From assembly GCA_031841125.1 (NCBI GenBank), contig CM063107.1, positions 49,737,497 through 49,801,496 of the forward strand: 64,000 bases of DNA, written 5' to 3'. The position numbers were made by a program, and so were the translations under genes. This DNA comes from Acanthococcus lagerstroemiae. Lineage: Eukaryota > Arthropoda > Insecta > Hemiptera > Eriococcidae. Under the pieces are notes generated by a model. It was not told the DNA's origin and ran no database searches. It saw nothing but the letters and a program-made list of their open reading frames with translations. Positions 54,121 to 64,000 of this stretch are shown here, one piece after another (positions within the stretch are counted from its first letter, which is position 1; each line of letters begins with the position of its first letter).

Positions 54121-55366
54121 GCGACACTTAAAGTCCCTAAGAGAACATTGATTTTGCATTTCATGGACATTTTGAGCCCTCGCTCCCTCCCAGGTGCCAC
54201 GTTTATCAAAATCCCAAGCAGAGGAACAGGGATTTTATTCGTGTCTTTTCATCAGGACAGTGACCTGATTTATGTCACAAATCAACTTTGTACGATTTTT
54301 TTCGGATTGATTTCTTCATTGACTGGATTGTAGTTTGCTTACTTTCGTGCCTCCTTAGCCGACTAAATAAGATTTCCTAATGAAAAACATTTACAGCAAA
54401 TATGCTGTTTTCAGTTGAACTACATTCTCTTGTTAATTAAGAGAAGAAAAAAAACACAACGTTTTCTGGAACTTTTATTTTTTTTATTTTTATTTGTTGT
54501 TGAAATTTTCAGACCTGATGAGAATATTTTATTATTAAATTGAAAATAGAATAGTGTAGTGATTACATCATTTTTCATTTCGTATTTTTTTCTCTTTCAC
54601 AATTCCTACAGTGTAGCAGTTTTCAAAATGATCATAATCGCGCTCATGATTACTACAGCTAAAAAAATCGGTGAATTAAAAAAGTTTGAGACCATCAGAA
54701 CAATAAGGTTTTGAGATCATTTTTTTCTTTGATATCCAATACCCGAATTTTTTTATGGTCGTTATGGTTTTCGAAAGCATGCCCACTACAAAAAAAAAAA
54801 GAAAGAAAGAAAAACCTATACTCTACTACAGCTGTCCCAACTGCTACTGCGCTACTACTGAGAAAAGTCAAAAAATTCAAAAAACTGGAAACCAACGGAA
54901 TACTTAAATTCTGAGATCATTTCTTCCTCGATTTTGAATACGATCGTTCTTGATTTTTCAAAACTTGATCGCTACAAAATATGCTAAAACTGAATGCTAT
55001 CCTTCCATTGTCTTAAAAAAATTGGAAAATTAAAAAAAAAACTATTAAGAATTTTGAAGTTTTTAGATTATTTTTTTCTAGGTCTGAATATTAAATTTCG
55101 GTATCTAGTCGTCGGTTTTGGATTTTCAAAATACGCACGTAGAATAAGCTAACCTACCACAGCTGACACAACTGTTACCTTTCAACAGCTGAGAAAATTC
55201 GAAAATTTGAATACCAACAGAAAAGGAAATTTTGAAAAATATGATTTATAAAGTTATACGAATTCCTTTTGATTATTTTGAAAGAGAATATAAGTAAATA
55301 TTTAGTTATAATATTTATTTAGTTCCATAATATTCCCCCCCCCCCATTTGTAGTTGACTATTGAGG
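54121..55366. other. no recognised feature
   Basis: AT-rich sequence in which segments ending tgagatcatttttttctttg recur with variation about every 190-240 bp between 54600 and 55260 (gaaaattcaaaa, tactacagct..cccaactg). This is a decayed tandem repeat at best. No gene. Confidence 0.4.
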
Positions 55367-55368
55367 TA

Positions 55369-56507
55369 AGGTAAAGTGCCCTAATATGGACCATATTTGG
55401 TTTCTTGGGTCTGTATCTGATGGCCTTGAATGATAACCAATGGATCCTAGTATCACTTCCTAGAATAAATTTTCAAAAAAATAAAAGCTAGATTTAAAAT
55501 TAATGATTTCTTTGAAATGAATGTCATGATTTTAGAAAATCGAAATTTTGGGCTCGTAATATGGACCACTTTAGGAAAAATTAAAATTTAATATTAAGTT
55601 AAACCAGGGACGTACCTAAGAGTTTTTCCGGGGGGGGGGCAGAATCTGTGAAAGTCCCGAATGACTCAACTCAAAATTTCCAAGTATCAAAGCCAAAAAA
55701 AAAACCTTTTAACTCTTTGGATTTTTCCAACTGACTCGACTCGAAATTCCCAAATATCAAAGTGAAAAAAAACCCTTTTGATTTGTTGGATTTTCTCAAC
55801 TCCGCTTGACTGAAATGGTAAATTTTCCCAACTGCTGAGTAAAAATGCCTAAGGGGGTGTAAGTTGCCTTACCCCCTATAGGTTCTTCCCTGAGTTGAAC
55901 AGTTTCAATAAGTGAAAAAAAGTTGAATATCATGAGTTCAAAGATTCAAACATATTGAGCACGCAACAAATCGTTTAAAAATCGTCAAAGGAACGGAATG
56001 TAGTTTGGAGACTTTTAGACATCCAGTTTCTTTTTCTAAAACGCGGAAAACAGCCGACTGCATTTTTCTTGGTCCATAATTTACGACTTCCTGCCATCTG
56101 TAAAAATCAACATAATTTTTGAGCTCATTTCCGTGTCTTCATAGGTGGTCTGTATTGAGGTACCAAAACAAATATTTTTCAAATGACCTATGGCCAATTC
56201 TGAGCCTTTAATCGAACCACTCTATATAGCATTCGAATTGTATTCCTTTGGGCTAAAAAACACCTTCGAAAAAATTTTTCAATAGTTTTCTTCTAAAGTT
56301 ATGATGCAAGACGTACATGACAATTTAAAAAAAAAGTTAAAAGCATCAAAATCGTTTTTTCCTTGTATTTTTTGGGGTGCGGGAGCTTCCAAGTTTGAAT
56401 TTTTAACATTATAGAGATGGCACATCAAGCACAACAGCTTAGATTTTTTTCCAACAGTTAGCCTCAGGAACAGATGAGATAGGTCGGTGGTCCATATTAG
56501 GCTGCCT
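55369..56507. mobile_element. TA-flanked TIR element, pogo/mariner-like
   Basis: Ends aggtaaagtgccctaatatg and the inverse catattaggctgcct, sharing ctaatatggacca. TA lies at both borders (55367-55368, 56508-56509), fitting the IS630/Tc1/mariner/pogo superfamily. No transposase is readable in the 1.1 kb. A younger hAT-like MITE is nested at 55605-55892. Confidence 0.65.
55605..55892. mobile_element. hAT-like MITE family A, best copy
   Basis: A 288-bp element with ends cagggacgtaccta and the inverse taggttcttccctg. The 8-bp flanks agttaaac and agttgaac match at 7 of 8. G run after the left end, then repeats of ttggatttttccaactgac and ctcaaaatttccaagtatc. This copy defines the termini of the family found at 1-935, 10281, 32160 and 37579. 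Confidence 0.92.
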
Positions 56508-56509
56508 TA

Positions 56510-57536
56510 TCTAATAGAATTCACAATCACGCTGAGAATATATTTAATAATCTTTCCGTTATAAATATTATTATTTTTTATTTTTATTTTATGATTTCGT
56601 GGAACTTGAGGTCATTTATTTCTCGATTTTAACAACCAGATTTCGGTGATCATCGGTTTTTGTTTTCCCATAGAGGCTCAGTACCTACAGAATTTGTTTA
56701 CCCTTGCCCCCGTTATAATACTAGATGCGAATTATTCATAAGAGATCAGTTTTTAGCTTTGAAATGACCATCTTATTAGTATACTGTGTTATGGCTCTAA
56801 GAATATTTCTCAATATCAAATAAGTTCAAAATAAACGCGGTCCTTGTTTGAAAACCATTACGTTTGCTAAATCGGCCCTAAAAATCAATTAATTTATACG
56901 GTACTCGCGTATGTAAATTATTAATTAATTATTCACATACTGTCGATCACCGGTCCTTTTCTAATGTATTCAAATTGGGTATTTTGAAATTAGAAGTTGT
57001 TTGTCGGTGAAACTGCAAGTAGTTTTGGCGAGGTATTCTGATTCTTATAATAAAACGACTGTGATGCTGTTCAAAATCGAAAAAAAACAACAGCTTACGT
57101 AGTTGTTAAGGCTGCTTTGTAATTTGTATTAATCAATGACAGATACAGGATGTAAATTGAAAATAAAATTCCTCGTGCAAGAAAATAACCAAAAAAAAAA
57201 GTTCTGGCGAGCAGATTTTAATAATATTTTTATTATTTTTTGGCAAATTTTTCGCGCTGAAAGCAAAGAGAAGAGAAATGATAAAGGGGGAAAAACTATT
57301 ACCGAACTCTTACGATAGGAAAATATACACAATTTGCAGCTTTGTAATCTAGAGGTGGGGGGGGGGGCGGTTGAACTTCCTTCCCTCTAGAAATGCCATC
57401 GTAATAATAAAATGATTAAAATGCGATCCGCTTTCAGCGCGGTATCTAGGCAACTATAACACCACTGATGTGTGCACCGTATCTTGCGTTTTGAAGGCAG
57501 GAAGAATAACATATCGTTCGTCTTATGATCGCGTAC
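56510..57536. other. no recognised feature
   Basis: AT-rich with a G run at 57357-57367. The frames at 57129-57332 (minus) and 57136-57318 (plus) are mutual shadows without domains. Confidence 0.45.
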
Positions 57537-57544
57537 CCGTACAG

Positions 57545-57858
57545 CAGTGTTTCTTAAACTTTTTAGCTCCATGCCCCTCACTCGCCGAAAAACGGAAGAA
57601 TTTCCCTCGGTGACCTCCTACGAAAATTGCGTATTTTTCTAACGCAGTTTTCTTCAAACTTTCTACTCGACAATAAGCTATCCTGTCGACGCCTTATGTT
57701 TTGAAATTTGGTCCCAGATGTACTGAATACCTTCTGCTGGTCTCACATTTCTGAACAGGACTTTTCATCTGTGGTGGCACTGACTGTCAAGTAATGACCT
57801 TTTCTTCTCCAGTCTGGCGATCACTTGGACGTGGCGACTCCCAGTTCGAGAAACACTG
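57545..57858. mobile_element. hAT (Charlie-like) MITE
   Basis: Ends cagtgtttcttaaactttt and the inverse agttcgagaaacactg. The 8-bp flanks ccgtacag and gcgtatag match at 6 of 8. Interior ccctcggtgacctcc and related C-rich stretches. Non-coding. Confidence 0.78.
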
Positions 57859-57866
57859 GCGTATAG

Positions 57867-58440
57867 ATAAAGTCAGTTGGGGTAATATCGGACGCCGGTG
57901 GTAATAAGGGAATAGCACACTTTGGCTTTGTTTATATAGTTTGCCCCTAAGTTTGATAAGATTGATAACAAAAATGAATAATTTTGCGCGTTTTCCATCA
58001 AATTAACAGAATTTTTGGCAATCAGTGGCGAAAAGTTGACTATATATTATTAAATTTAAGAAGAAATAACGTAAATCCGAAGTACATACCTAGTTCAAAA
58101 TGTTGAGCTACTTACTAGTATAGTCAACTTTCTGATTGTAACAATTCGCGAGAGAATGTTCGAAATTATACGGAAATTGCTTTATAAAAATGTAAATACT
58201 GTTTTTTACAAATTTCATTCTTATCATTATTCACGTAAATCCACTTCATTTCGTAAAATTTCAACATAAATGGAAAAATTCGTCAACTTCCCATTAGACT
58301 ACATGTATTTCATTTTGGTTATTTCCCCCAATATTGATAACGAGCGTTCCGGTGACGTCATGTTTCACTGCCTTATATTAGCCGCTCGTGATTTGTTGTA
58401 GGAGCGCTAGTATCGTTATCAGTAAACAAGTAAGGAGTAG
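57867..58440. other. unassigned, possible TIR pair
   Basis: cagttggggtaatatcgg at 57880 and ttatttcccccaatattgat near 58319-58338 are loosely inverse and could bound a ~460-bp element. No TSD is visible. The left flank of the next hAT element (gtagcgtgggag) may belong to the R1-like fragment. Confidence 0.3.
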
Positions 58441-58448
58441 CGTGGGAG

Positions 58449-59412
58449 CAGTGCATTGCAGCCAAAAAATTTAGTTTTGGCTTTTGGCTAATACTGCTGA
58501 CCTTGAAAAATAAAACTTTGACTTTCAGCTTTCAGCTAATCTAAAAATAAAGCTAGCTTTGGGCTTTCATTTGGCTAGCTTTTAGCTAAACAAATACAAA
58601 CGCAACATACCCTGTTTTGATATTAAAATTTCACACAGAATCTAAAAATAGCCATTTAATTATTGATGTTGGGTTTAAATTTAAGATTAACATAAAATAA
58701 AGATAAATTATAAAATACGAAATAATCAAATGAGATAAGAGAGTATAGACAGCCTAGACTTTAGAAAATTTATAATTTGTATTTGTTCACTTCAAATTCA
58801 TTTTCAACAAATATTTTGTTTTTAACAATGTATCTAAATTTAATTTTAAGAATAATATCTTTTTAATTGTATTCACTGGACTTCAAACTATTCCTTTTTT
58901 GGCATAGTAAATTGTTAAAAATAATGAGAAGAGTGGTTCTACGCTGACTTGGGTACCTGGTGTTCCAAAAACAACTTGAGTAATTGTATGATTCCAGCAT
59001 TTTTTTTTGTGCTCCCAGAATTTTAAAACCTTGAGAAAAATTTTGACTTTGTCTGGAAACTTTAGCGTTCTAACAATGACATCCAATTCGGCACTCATTG
59101 ACACATCCTCCGAACTTTTGTTCTGCCTCCGCAATTGTAAAGGTTTTTCCCAGCGCTTTATTTCAGCTACATAACGAAAAAAGAAATCACAAATCTAAAT
59201 GAAAACGTGAACAACTGTGTGGACTGCGAATCAACTGTGAATACTCAGAAAAAAGTTCGAAAAAGCGGGAAAATAGTCGAATTTTCTGACTTTTGGCTAG
59301 TGAATTGCAACAAATCATGATAAGAGCTAGCTTTTGGATTTCGGCGTTTTAATGTAAATTTCGGCTAGCTTTCGGCTTTTAGCTTCAGCTTTTGGTTAGC
59401 TGCTTTGCACTG
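58449..59412 (-). mobile_element. hAT transposon remnant with transposase fragment
   Basis: Ends cagtgcattgcagc and the inverse gctgctttgcactg. The 8-bp flanks cgtgggag and cgtggaag match at 7 of 8. Subterminal regions are full of agcttttggct variants in both orientations, likely transposase-binding repeats (inference). A minus-strand frame at 58883-59134 resembles the hAT C-terminal dimerisation region. At 964 bp it is an internally deleted derivative. Confidence 0.88.
58883..59134 (-). pseudogene. hAT transposase, C-terminal fragment
   Basis: The 83-residue frame contains VLKFWEHKKKCWNH and PGTQVSVEPLFSLFLTIYYA. This matches the hAT dimerisation domain pattern (l.fW......p.l..la..vl..patqvsvER.FS.l..i). 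The conserved Glu-Arg is Glu-Pro here. The DDE/RNase H part and the BED finger are missing. It lies inside the element at 58449-59412. Confidence 0.78.
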
Positions 59413-60650
59413 CGTGGAAGAGGCGTTGGAGAACTTACACCAAAGAGTAACCGCCGCCTGCCATGCCGCAATACCCCACCGTGGTCACCGAGGAAGAAGA
59501 GGAGAGACATATTGGTGGACCACGGGGATTGCCCATTTAAGTCCGAGGTCAACCGGTTGTGCAGAAGATATCAGCGCTAGGGATGAGAAGTTAGCCGGAA
59601 GCCGAAGTCGGAAGCAGAAGCTGGAAGCTGAGAAGCCGAAATAGTTGAAAGGTGGTAGCCGGTAGAGAAATCAATTGCTTTCTGACTTCTTAATTAGCTT
59701 CTTGTGATTTGTGACTTCTGCTTTTTGTCGTTTTGGATAATTATTTATGATCTCACTCTCCTATCTCTCCTTCCAATGAGATATCACCCGTGAAGTGTCT
59801 CTGAAATGGTACCTTATATAGTCCAAATTTAGGCACATTATCTTTAAAATGCTCTCCTGTAAAATTACGTTTTGAACGAACCCTGTTAAGGAACATAAGA
59901 GAAAGAGAGGGGTTACTAGTAGTAGATACTTGGTAGCCAGTAGCCGGGAGCCCGCAGCCCGAAAAATGGTAGCCGGAAATTTTTTAATTTTGGAAGGAAG
60001 TCGGAAGCCTTATAAATTAGGAGTAGACGGAAACCAAAGGAGAAGCTTTTTCAATCGGCTTCTCATCCCTGATCATCTCACACGTGGCCGGGAGGAGGCG
60101 CAGCTGGTGGCCGGGGAATACCAGCGTGCTCGGAGAAGCCCGAAAGCTGCGATCAGACAGAGCAAGCTGAGATGCTGGGGAGAGCTGTGCAGCCAGATGG
60201 AGGAGGACCCCTTTAGAAAATCATATCGAATAGTGACGAAAAAGGTCGGCGGCCCCTCCATAACCGAGCGTATGGAATCAGGCCCTGCGGAACGAATGGT
60301 GGACCATCTATTTCCGCGGTGTCCAGCACTAGTGGACACACCTCCGGAAGTGGACACCGTACCACCACTGTTGGTAGCCGAAATCGACGTCGCGGTCGAC
60401 CAAATACGAGCGAAAGCGAAGAAGATGCGGGGACCAGGTGGGATACCAAACAGTGTGTGGTATGTCATCCATCAGGCGGACCCGGGGATCCTGGCTGCAA
60501 TGTTCAATGTCGCGTTTACGCGGAGCAGTATTCCCAGCCCAATGGAAGATAGCTCGCCTGGTGCTGTTGCCAAAGCCAGGAAAACCAGTTGGCGGGCTAA
60601 TTTAGCGATCTTTGGAACCAATTATCGGATACTAATATTAAACTTTACAG
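59413..60650 (+). pseudogene. R1-like non-LTR retrotransposon fragment, split by a hAT element
   Basis: Before the split (59413-59577): CHAAIPHR and, in another frame, WWTTG and FKSEVNRLCRRYQR, the R1/LOA-type junction after the endonuclease (WW...i..LR......RR.yqR). After the split (60080-60650): EEAQLVAGEYQRARRSPKAA, IRQSKLRCWGELCSQMEEDP, KMRGPGGIPNSVW (normally GPDGIP, Asp lost) and, after a +1 shift near 60520, QWKIARLVLLPKPGKPVGGL. The palm is missing. R1 itself targets 28S rDNA; no rDNA is present here, so it is a dispersed relative or a displaced piece. Confidence 0.82.
59578..60071. mobile_element. hAT-like element inside the R1-like fragment
   Basis: Ends tagggatgagaag (first base changed) and the inverse cttctcatccctg. 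The 8-bp flanks atcagcgc and atcatctc match at 6 of 8. Subterminal runs of agccggaagccgaagtcgg and gtagccgg repeats. It separates two halves of one LINE frame, which supports the boundaries independently of the TSD. Confidence 0.85.
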
Positions 60651-61014
60651 AATAGTGGAACCTCCTCCCCTTATTGCGTGGGCATCAATTTCAGGTATGG
60701 GGTAAATAGATGAAAGGGGGAAGGTGAATAAGCTCCATAAACGATATAACTCTGTGAAGTGGTAAAGTAGCGGAAGATGATTTATTATCTTCACAAGGTC
60801 TCTGCATCTGTGTTAAAAAGTAATAATTTTTAACGGGGATATTTTGAACTCCATTTTGAGCAGTTCTAATCCAGATGCAAGAAAATTGCTAATAACTTTT
60901 TTATGTGAAATTTAATGTACAATCTACTGCAAATAAAAAAAAAGAGTAGCTCAAGGAGGTAAGTTTCATGAGAAATTGAAAGCATGTGAAAATTTCCTGA
61001 CATAATTTATACTA
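60651..61014. other. no recognised feature
   Basis: Spacer between the R1-like fragment and a dispersed repeat. Nothing supportable. Confidence 0.45.
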
Positions 61015-61290
61015 AAATTGATTTTATGAACACCCTGTTGAACCAATTCCGACCTCTTTTTGTTCTGTGGTTATCACAACTGCCCTGTACTATTACCTGC
61101 TAGTACCATTTTTCTGTCTATCTCCAGTAGTGAGAAGAAGAAAAAATTTCAAAGATAGAAAACTTTTCAAAATTTGACCATAACTCAGCCCCTCCAAAAG
61201 TAAGAGTATGCAAACATATCTACATATTGGCAGGGTAAGTTGCTTACTCATCAGGTGGAAAAGGGGTCGTTGCAAAAGAAACACCCGATA
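61015..61290 (-). repeat. dispersed repeat, relative at 51185-51350
   Basis: Reverse-complement match to 51185-51350 (aacgaccccttttccacctg, tatgtagatatgtttgcata, ggggctgagttatggtc). One edge reads atgaacaccctgttgaacca and the other gaaacacccgatatta, suggesting termini of the type gggtgtt. The copy is longer here. Confidence 0.7.
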
Positions 61291-61394
61291 TTATATCGTG
61301 AATTTACCAATTTTTGCAACATATTGTACTCATAGAATGTTCAGAATAATGATTTCTTTGGACTAAAATTAAGTAGCCCTTGCTCCTAATAACG

Positions 61395-61570
61395 CCAACT
61401 ATTGTTTTCTGTTTCAGAATGAGGAACGCGCGGCGATTATTGAGTGAACGAAGATTCTTTGCACTGAAAGAAATTCGTGAAGGAAATTTGTGTACAAATG
61501 TTGCCAGTGCTCAGTACAATATACGGCGTCGAACTTCACGAGATTGTATTTTTTTCAATAAAACTTCTTT
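61395..61570 (+). pseudogene. possible pipsqueak-type helix-turn-helix transposase remnant
   Basis: The frame from 61419 reads NARRLLSERRFFALKEIREG and TNVASAQYNIRRRTSRD. The spacing resembles the psq-type HTH found at the N-terminus of pogo/Tigger-like transposases (..al..ireG..s...Aa..y.iprrTLrd). Directly upstream is ttgttttctgtttcag, a good splice-acceptor-like sequence. Too short to decide between a transposon remnant and an exon of a domesticated gene. Confidence 0.45.
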
Positions 61571-61679
61571 TAAAAATGGAAGTTTGTCATTATTAGGTGG
61601 TAAATTGTCCCTTGCCCCCGTTTTACTCGTCCCTGGTTTATTCCCCGAAAGTATTCCAAAACACTCCTAAAATATCTTT

Positions 61680-64000
61680 TAAAAAACAAAACTACGAGCT
61701 AGTGTTGTTAGGAGGGACTCTAAATACCGTCAACAAACTTTATGAGCTTAAAGTTCGACACTAAATCAAGTATCCTATAAGTGAGATCAAAAGTACGTAT
61801 TTTAATCTTTCCTCTTTCATCCCTCCCTGTTAGAAACCTTGCATGCGAATTACTTTGCCAACTATCGTCATTCGCCCTTAGCATGGTGTTAATTAGGGCA
61901 GGTACCTTATAATGTGATTTTTTTCTACTATAGTGGTATTCAACAAAAGATATGAAGAATCCATACATGTAGGAACGTTTCTAATTTCATTCGTGACATG
62001 TTAGAAATAGGGGTGCACAATCCGCCAATTCTCATCCATCGATGATTTGTAGACTGTGTCCCCGGTCTTGAAGGTGCAGGAATAAGAACGTGTCTGAGCT
62101 CGATATCTTCGAATCAGGTCTATCGCCACAAAACGGGTGGGGCTGAGTTCCCTGAAAGTTCGTTTTCAGTGTATATGTTGGTCAATTGCTCGAAAAGTAC
62201 TTCGGCTATGCGTCAATGTAAAATGAAAAATCAATTATTCTAATTAATTCACCATTCGCTTCGAATTGAAAATGTGAAATGGGTTGGCGAAAAAATGAAT
62301 ATTTTTGTTCATCGGTCGGTCTTATTCTTGGGTAAAAGTGGTTTTCAACCACTTCTGATACTTTTACACGCCTTCCTCCCCTGCTATGCCGCCTAGGCAT
62401 GAATTCGTGAACGCAGAGGGCGAAACTACGTGGGGTATTTCGGGACAAATATCTAACCAGTTTCGTCGGGAGGTCAGTGATACGGAATAAAAACGTGATT
62501 AATTTTGTACAAGCGGCCGAACACAAGCCACTTTGAGGTAAAAATAATGCCTACATACTCTGTAGTGTATAACACAATACAGCGAATCTTGATAGACTAG
62601 TCAAGCATTTTATCAGTGTATATTGGCCATGGTCATCTGGAGATGCATCCTACGTGGGCTGAATTTATTTCAAATTATTTGTGTGTCGAATGCCGCGAGC
62701 ATTTTAAGCATAAATTTCATGAAGTTCACAAGGTTGAGAACCCGACGCTGCAGTTTATATTGAAACTAAAAACATGAACCTGTTTCATTTGTTTTTATGG
62801 GGTTACCGGATAGAGAACGAATGGATTTTATTCTGATAACGATATCGTATCAGAAACAGCTCGATGGGGTGGGGAATGTGACACCCTTCAATTAGTAAAA
62901 TCGTATACAAAATTCGGCGAATTTTGATATACAGTCACGAGAACTCGGTGAACAGGGATTATTTTTTATCGCTTATTATATGAAATTGAGGGGGTCTTAT
63001 TCCAAAGTGAACTGAAGGTATTAAATGTATTCTGCAGGAATTGAAAAAAAATGTTTACATGTTGCAGGCTGGGCACTAGTTCGATTCAATGGGCGGTTGC
63101 GTCAAGTAGTATTTACTCATCCAGGTATATCAGGGGAAAACACGAGATGCTAATAGGTTCCACGTAATCAGCCATTAAAATAACCCATCCCTTACCTTTA
63201 GCTCAGCTCGAAAAATAAATTCACGTATTTTTGCAGTTTTTGTGATACCACATACTATCACATACGTTTGCAGGCGTCTTCTACCATACAAAAAAAAGAA
63301 AAAAAGTACACATTATATTAACAAAGCAAGATCGTACTTTCAACCAGGGTTGGCAGTTTACAAATAAATTACATTTTACGTAAAATGCATCTAAAATGTT
63401 GAATGTAAAATGAACGTAAAAAGTAAAATGGATGTAAAATAGTGAAAAAACATGATTGATGATTAATAAATGATAACTGACATGATAAGAAATAAGAATG
63501 AAAAATTGAAAATGAATTACGAAATACATAATTGAAATGAAATTAATTAAATTTTGACGATAAAATAAGATGAATAATGTGGTTTAAGCAGGGTTGTGCA
63601 GGATTTAAATCCTCAGGGATTTTAAATCCAAATTTCCAAAAATCCTGATTTTGGATTTCAAATCCTTTTTCAAAATGGATTTCAGATTTCGGATTCAACT
63701 CCTGATTATTAGCAAAGGATTTGCATTTTGATAATTTCAAAAATAATAAAGATCCAAATTCGAAAATAGGGTGCTTGCAGCGCTGCGCTGCGACAAACAC
63801 CCTAAGAATCCTCATTTCATCAATTTTAACAATTTACCATTGGGACTTAAACCTAAGTTGCAAGTGTTGGCAGCACTGTCAGTATGTTTATTGCATTCTT
63901 ATCACTTTGGGGAGACTAGATCATCCCAAACTGATCACAATACCCACGAAACGTTTGCCTATGGTAGCGCAGCCTAGGTGAGGTTTAAACCCCAATTATG
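61680..64000. other. no recognised gene; low-complexity segments
   Basis: 63360-63560 is built of variants of gtaaaatg and attgaaatgaaa. 63598-63740 repeats the palindrome-like ggatttaaatcc/aaatcctgattttgg. The short frames at 61720-61968, 62206-62526, 63281-63529 and 63543-63815 (minus) and 63721-63981 (plus) carry no domain and overlap those repeats. Nothing further can be supported. Confidence 0.45.

Noticed and set aside
60073..60468. Ser/Thr-rich minus-strand protein
   Set aside because: Antisense of the R1-like fragment, which has clear plus-strand LINE motifs.
59930..60655. 241-residue intact host protein
   Set aside because: The first ~45 residues lie in a hAT element, the middle is R1-like RT and the last ~40 are out of frame with it.

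Overview
The window reads as nuclear DNA of an arthropod, most likely an insect and perhaps a hemipteran. It is AT-rich, has long gene-free stretches, spliceosomal introns with gt..ag borders, a secreted proline/glutamine-rich protein gene, and a dense layer of decayed retrotransposons, tRNA-derived SINEs and short terminal-inverted-repeat (TIR) DNA elements. There are no bacterial operons, Shine-Dalgarno sites, rRNA or CRISPR. The species is inference.

One host gene is well supported. It lies on the minus strand at 1100-2774: three exons that join in frame and encode the 440 C-terminal residues of a secreted Pro/Gln-rich protein. The few-codon first exon lies upstream and was not found. Everything else recognisable is mobile or repetitive DNA.

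Layout. 1-935: three-deep nest of TIR elements. 1.1-3.6 kb: host gene with a MULE-like MITE in an intron and a second TIR element upstream. 4.15-9.22 kb: a composite hAT-like element, in which two MITE copies flank three tandem ~370-bp palindromes, itself split by a 3.2-kb RTE-like LINE. 9.2-17.1 kb: hAT-like elements, LINE remnants and a palindromic MITE. 18.4-19.8 kb: decayed ~300-bp tandem repeat. 20.9-23.4 kb: non-LTR ORF1-like and RT fragments. 25.2-28.2 kb: SINEs, a 637-bp hAT-like element and an ACAAACG-rich array. 28.4-30.9 kb: ~1.1-kb tandem repeat carrying several insertions. 33.7-36.3 kb: a 2.57-kb foldback-like element built of ~45-bp repeats in mirror orientation. 37.4-39.8 kb: two SINE copies (one holding two insertions) and a hAT MITE. 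41.2-45.2 kb: SINE, palindromic MITE, minisatellite with a Harbinger remnant. 47.3-49.8 kb: tandem duplication, perfect hairpin, LINE and SINE remnants. 51.8-54.1 kb: second RTE-like LINE. 55.4-60.7 kb: pogo/mariner-like TIR element, hAT elements (one with a transposase remnant) and an R1-like fragment. 61.4 kb: possible pipsqueak-type helix-turn-helix remnant.

Insertion boundaries rest on target-site duplications (TSDs) read directly, and in several cases on an uninterrupted copy of the target elsewhere in the window. Family names follow termini, TSD length and protein motifs; none was checked against a repeat library.
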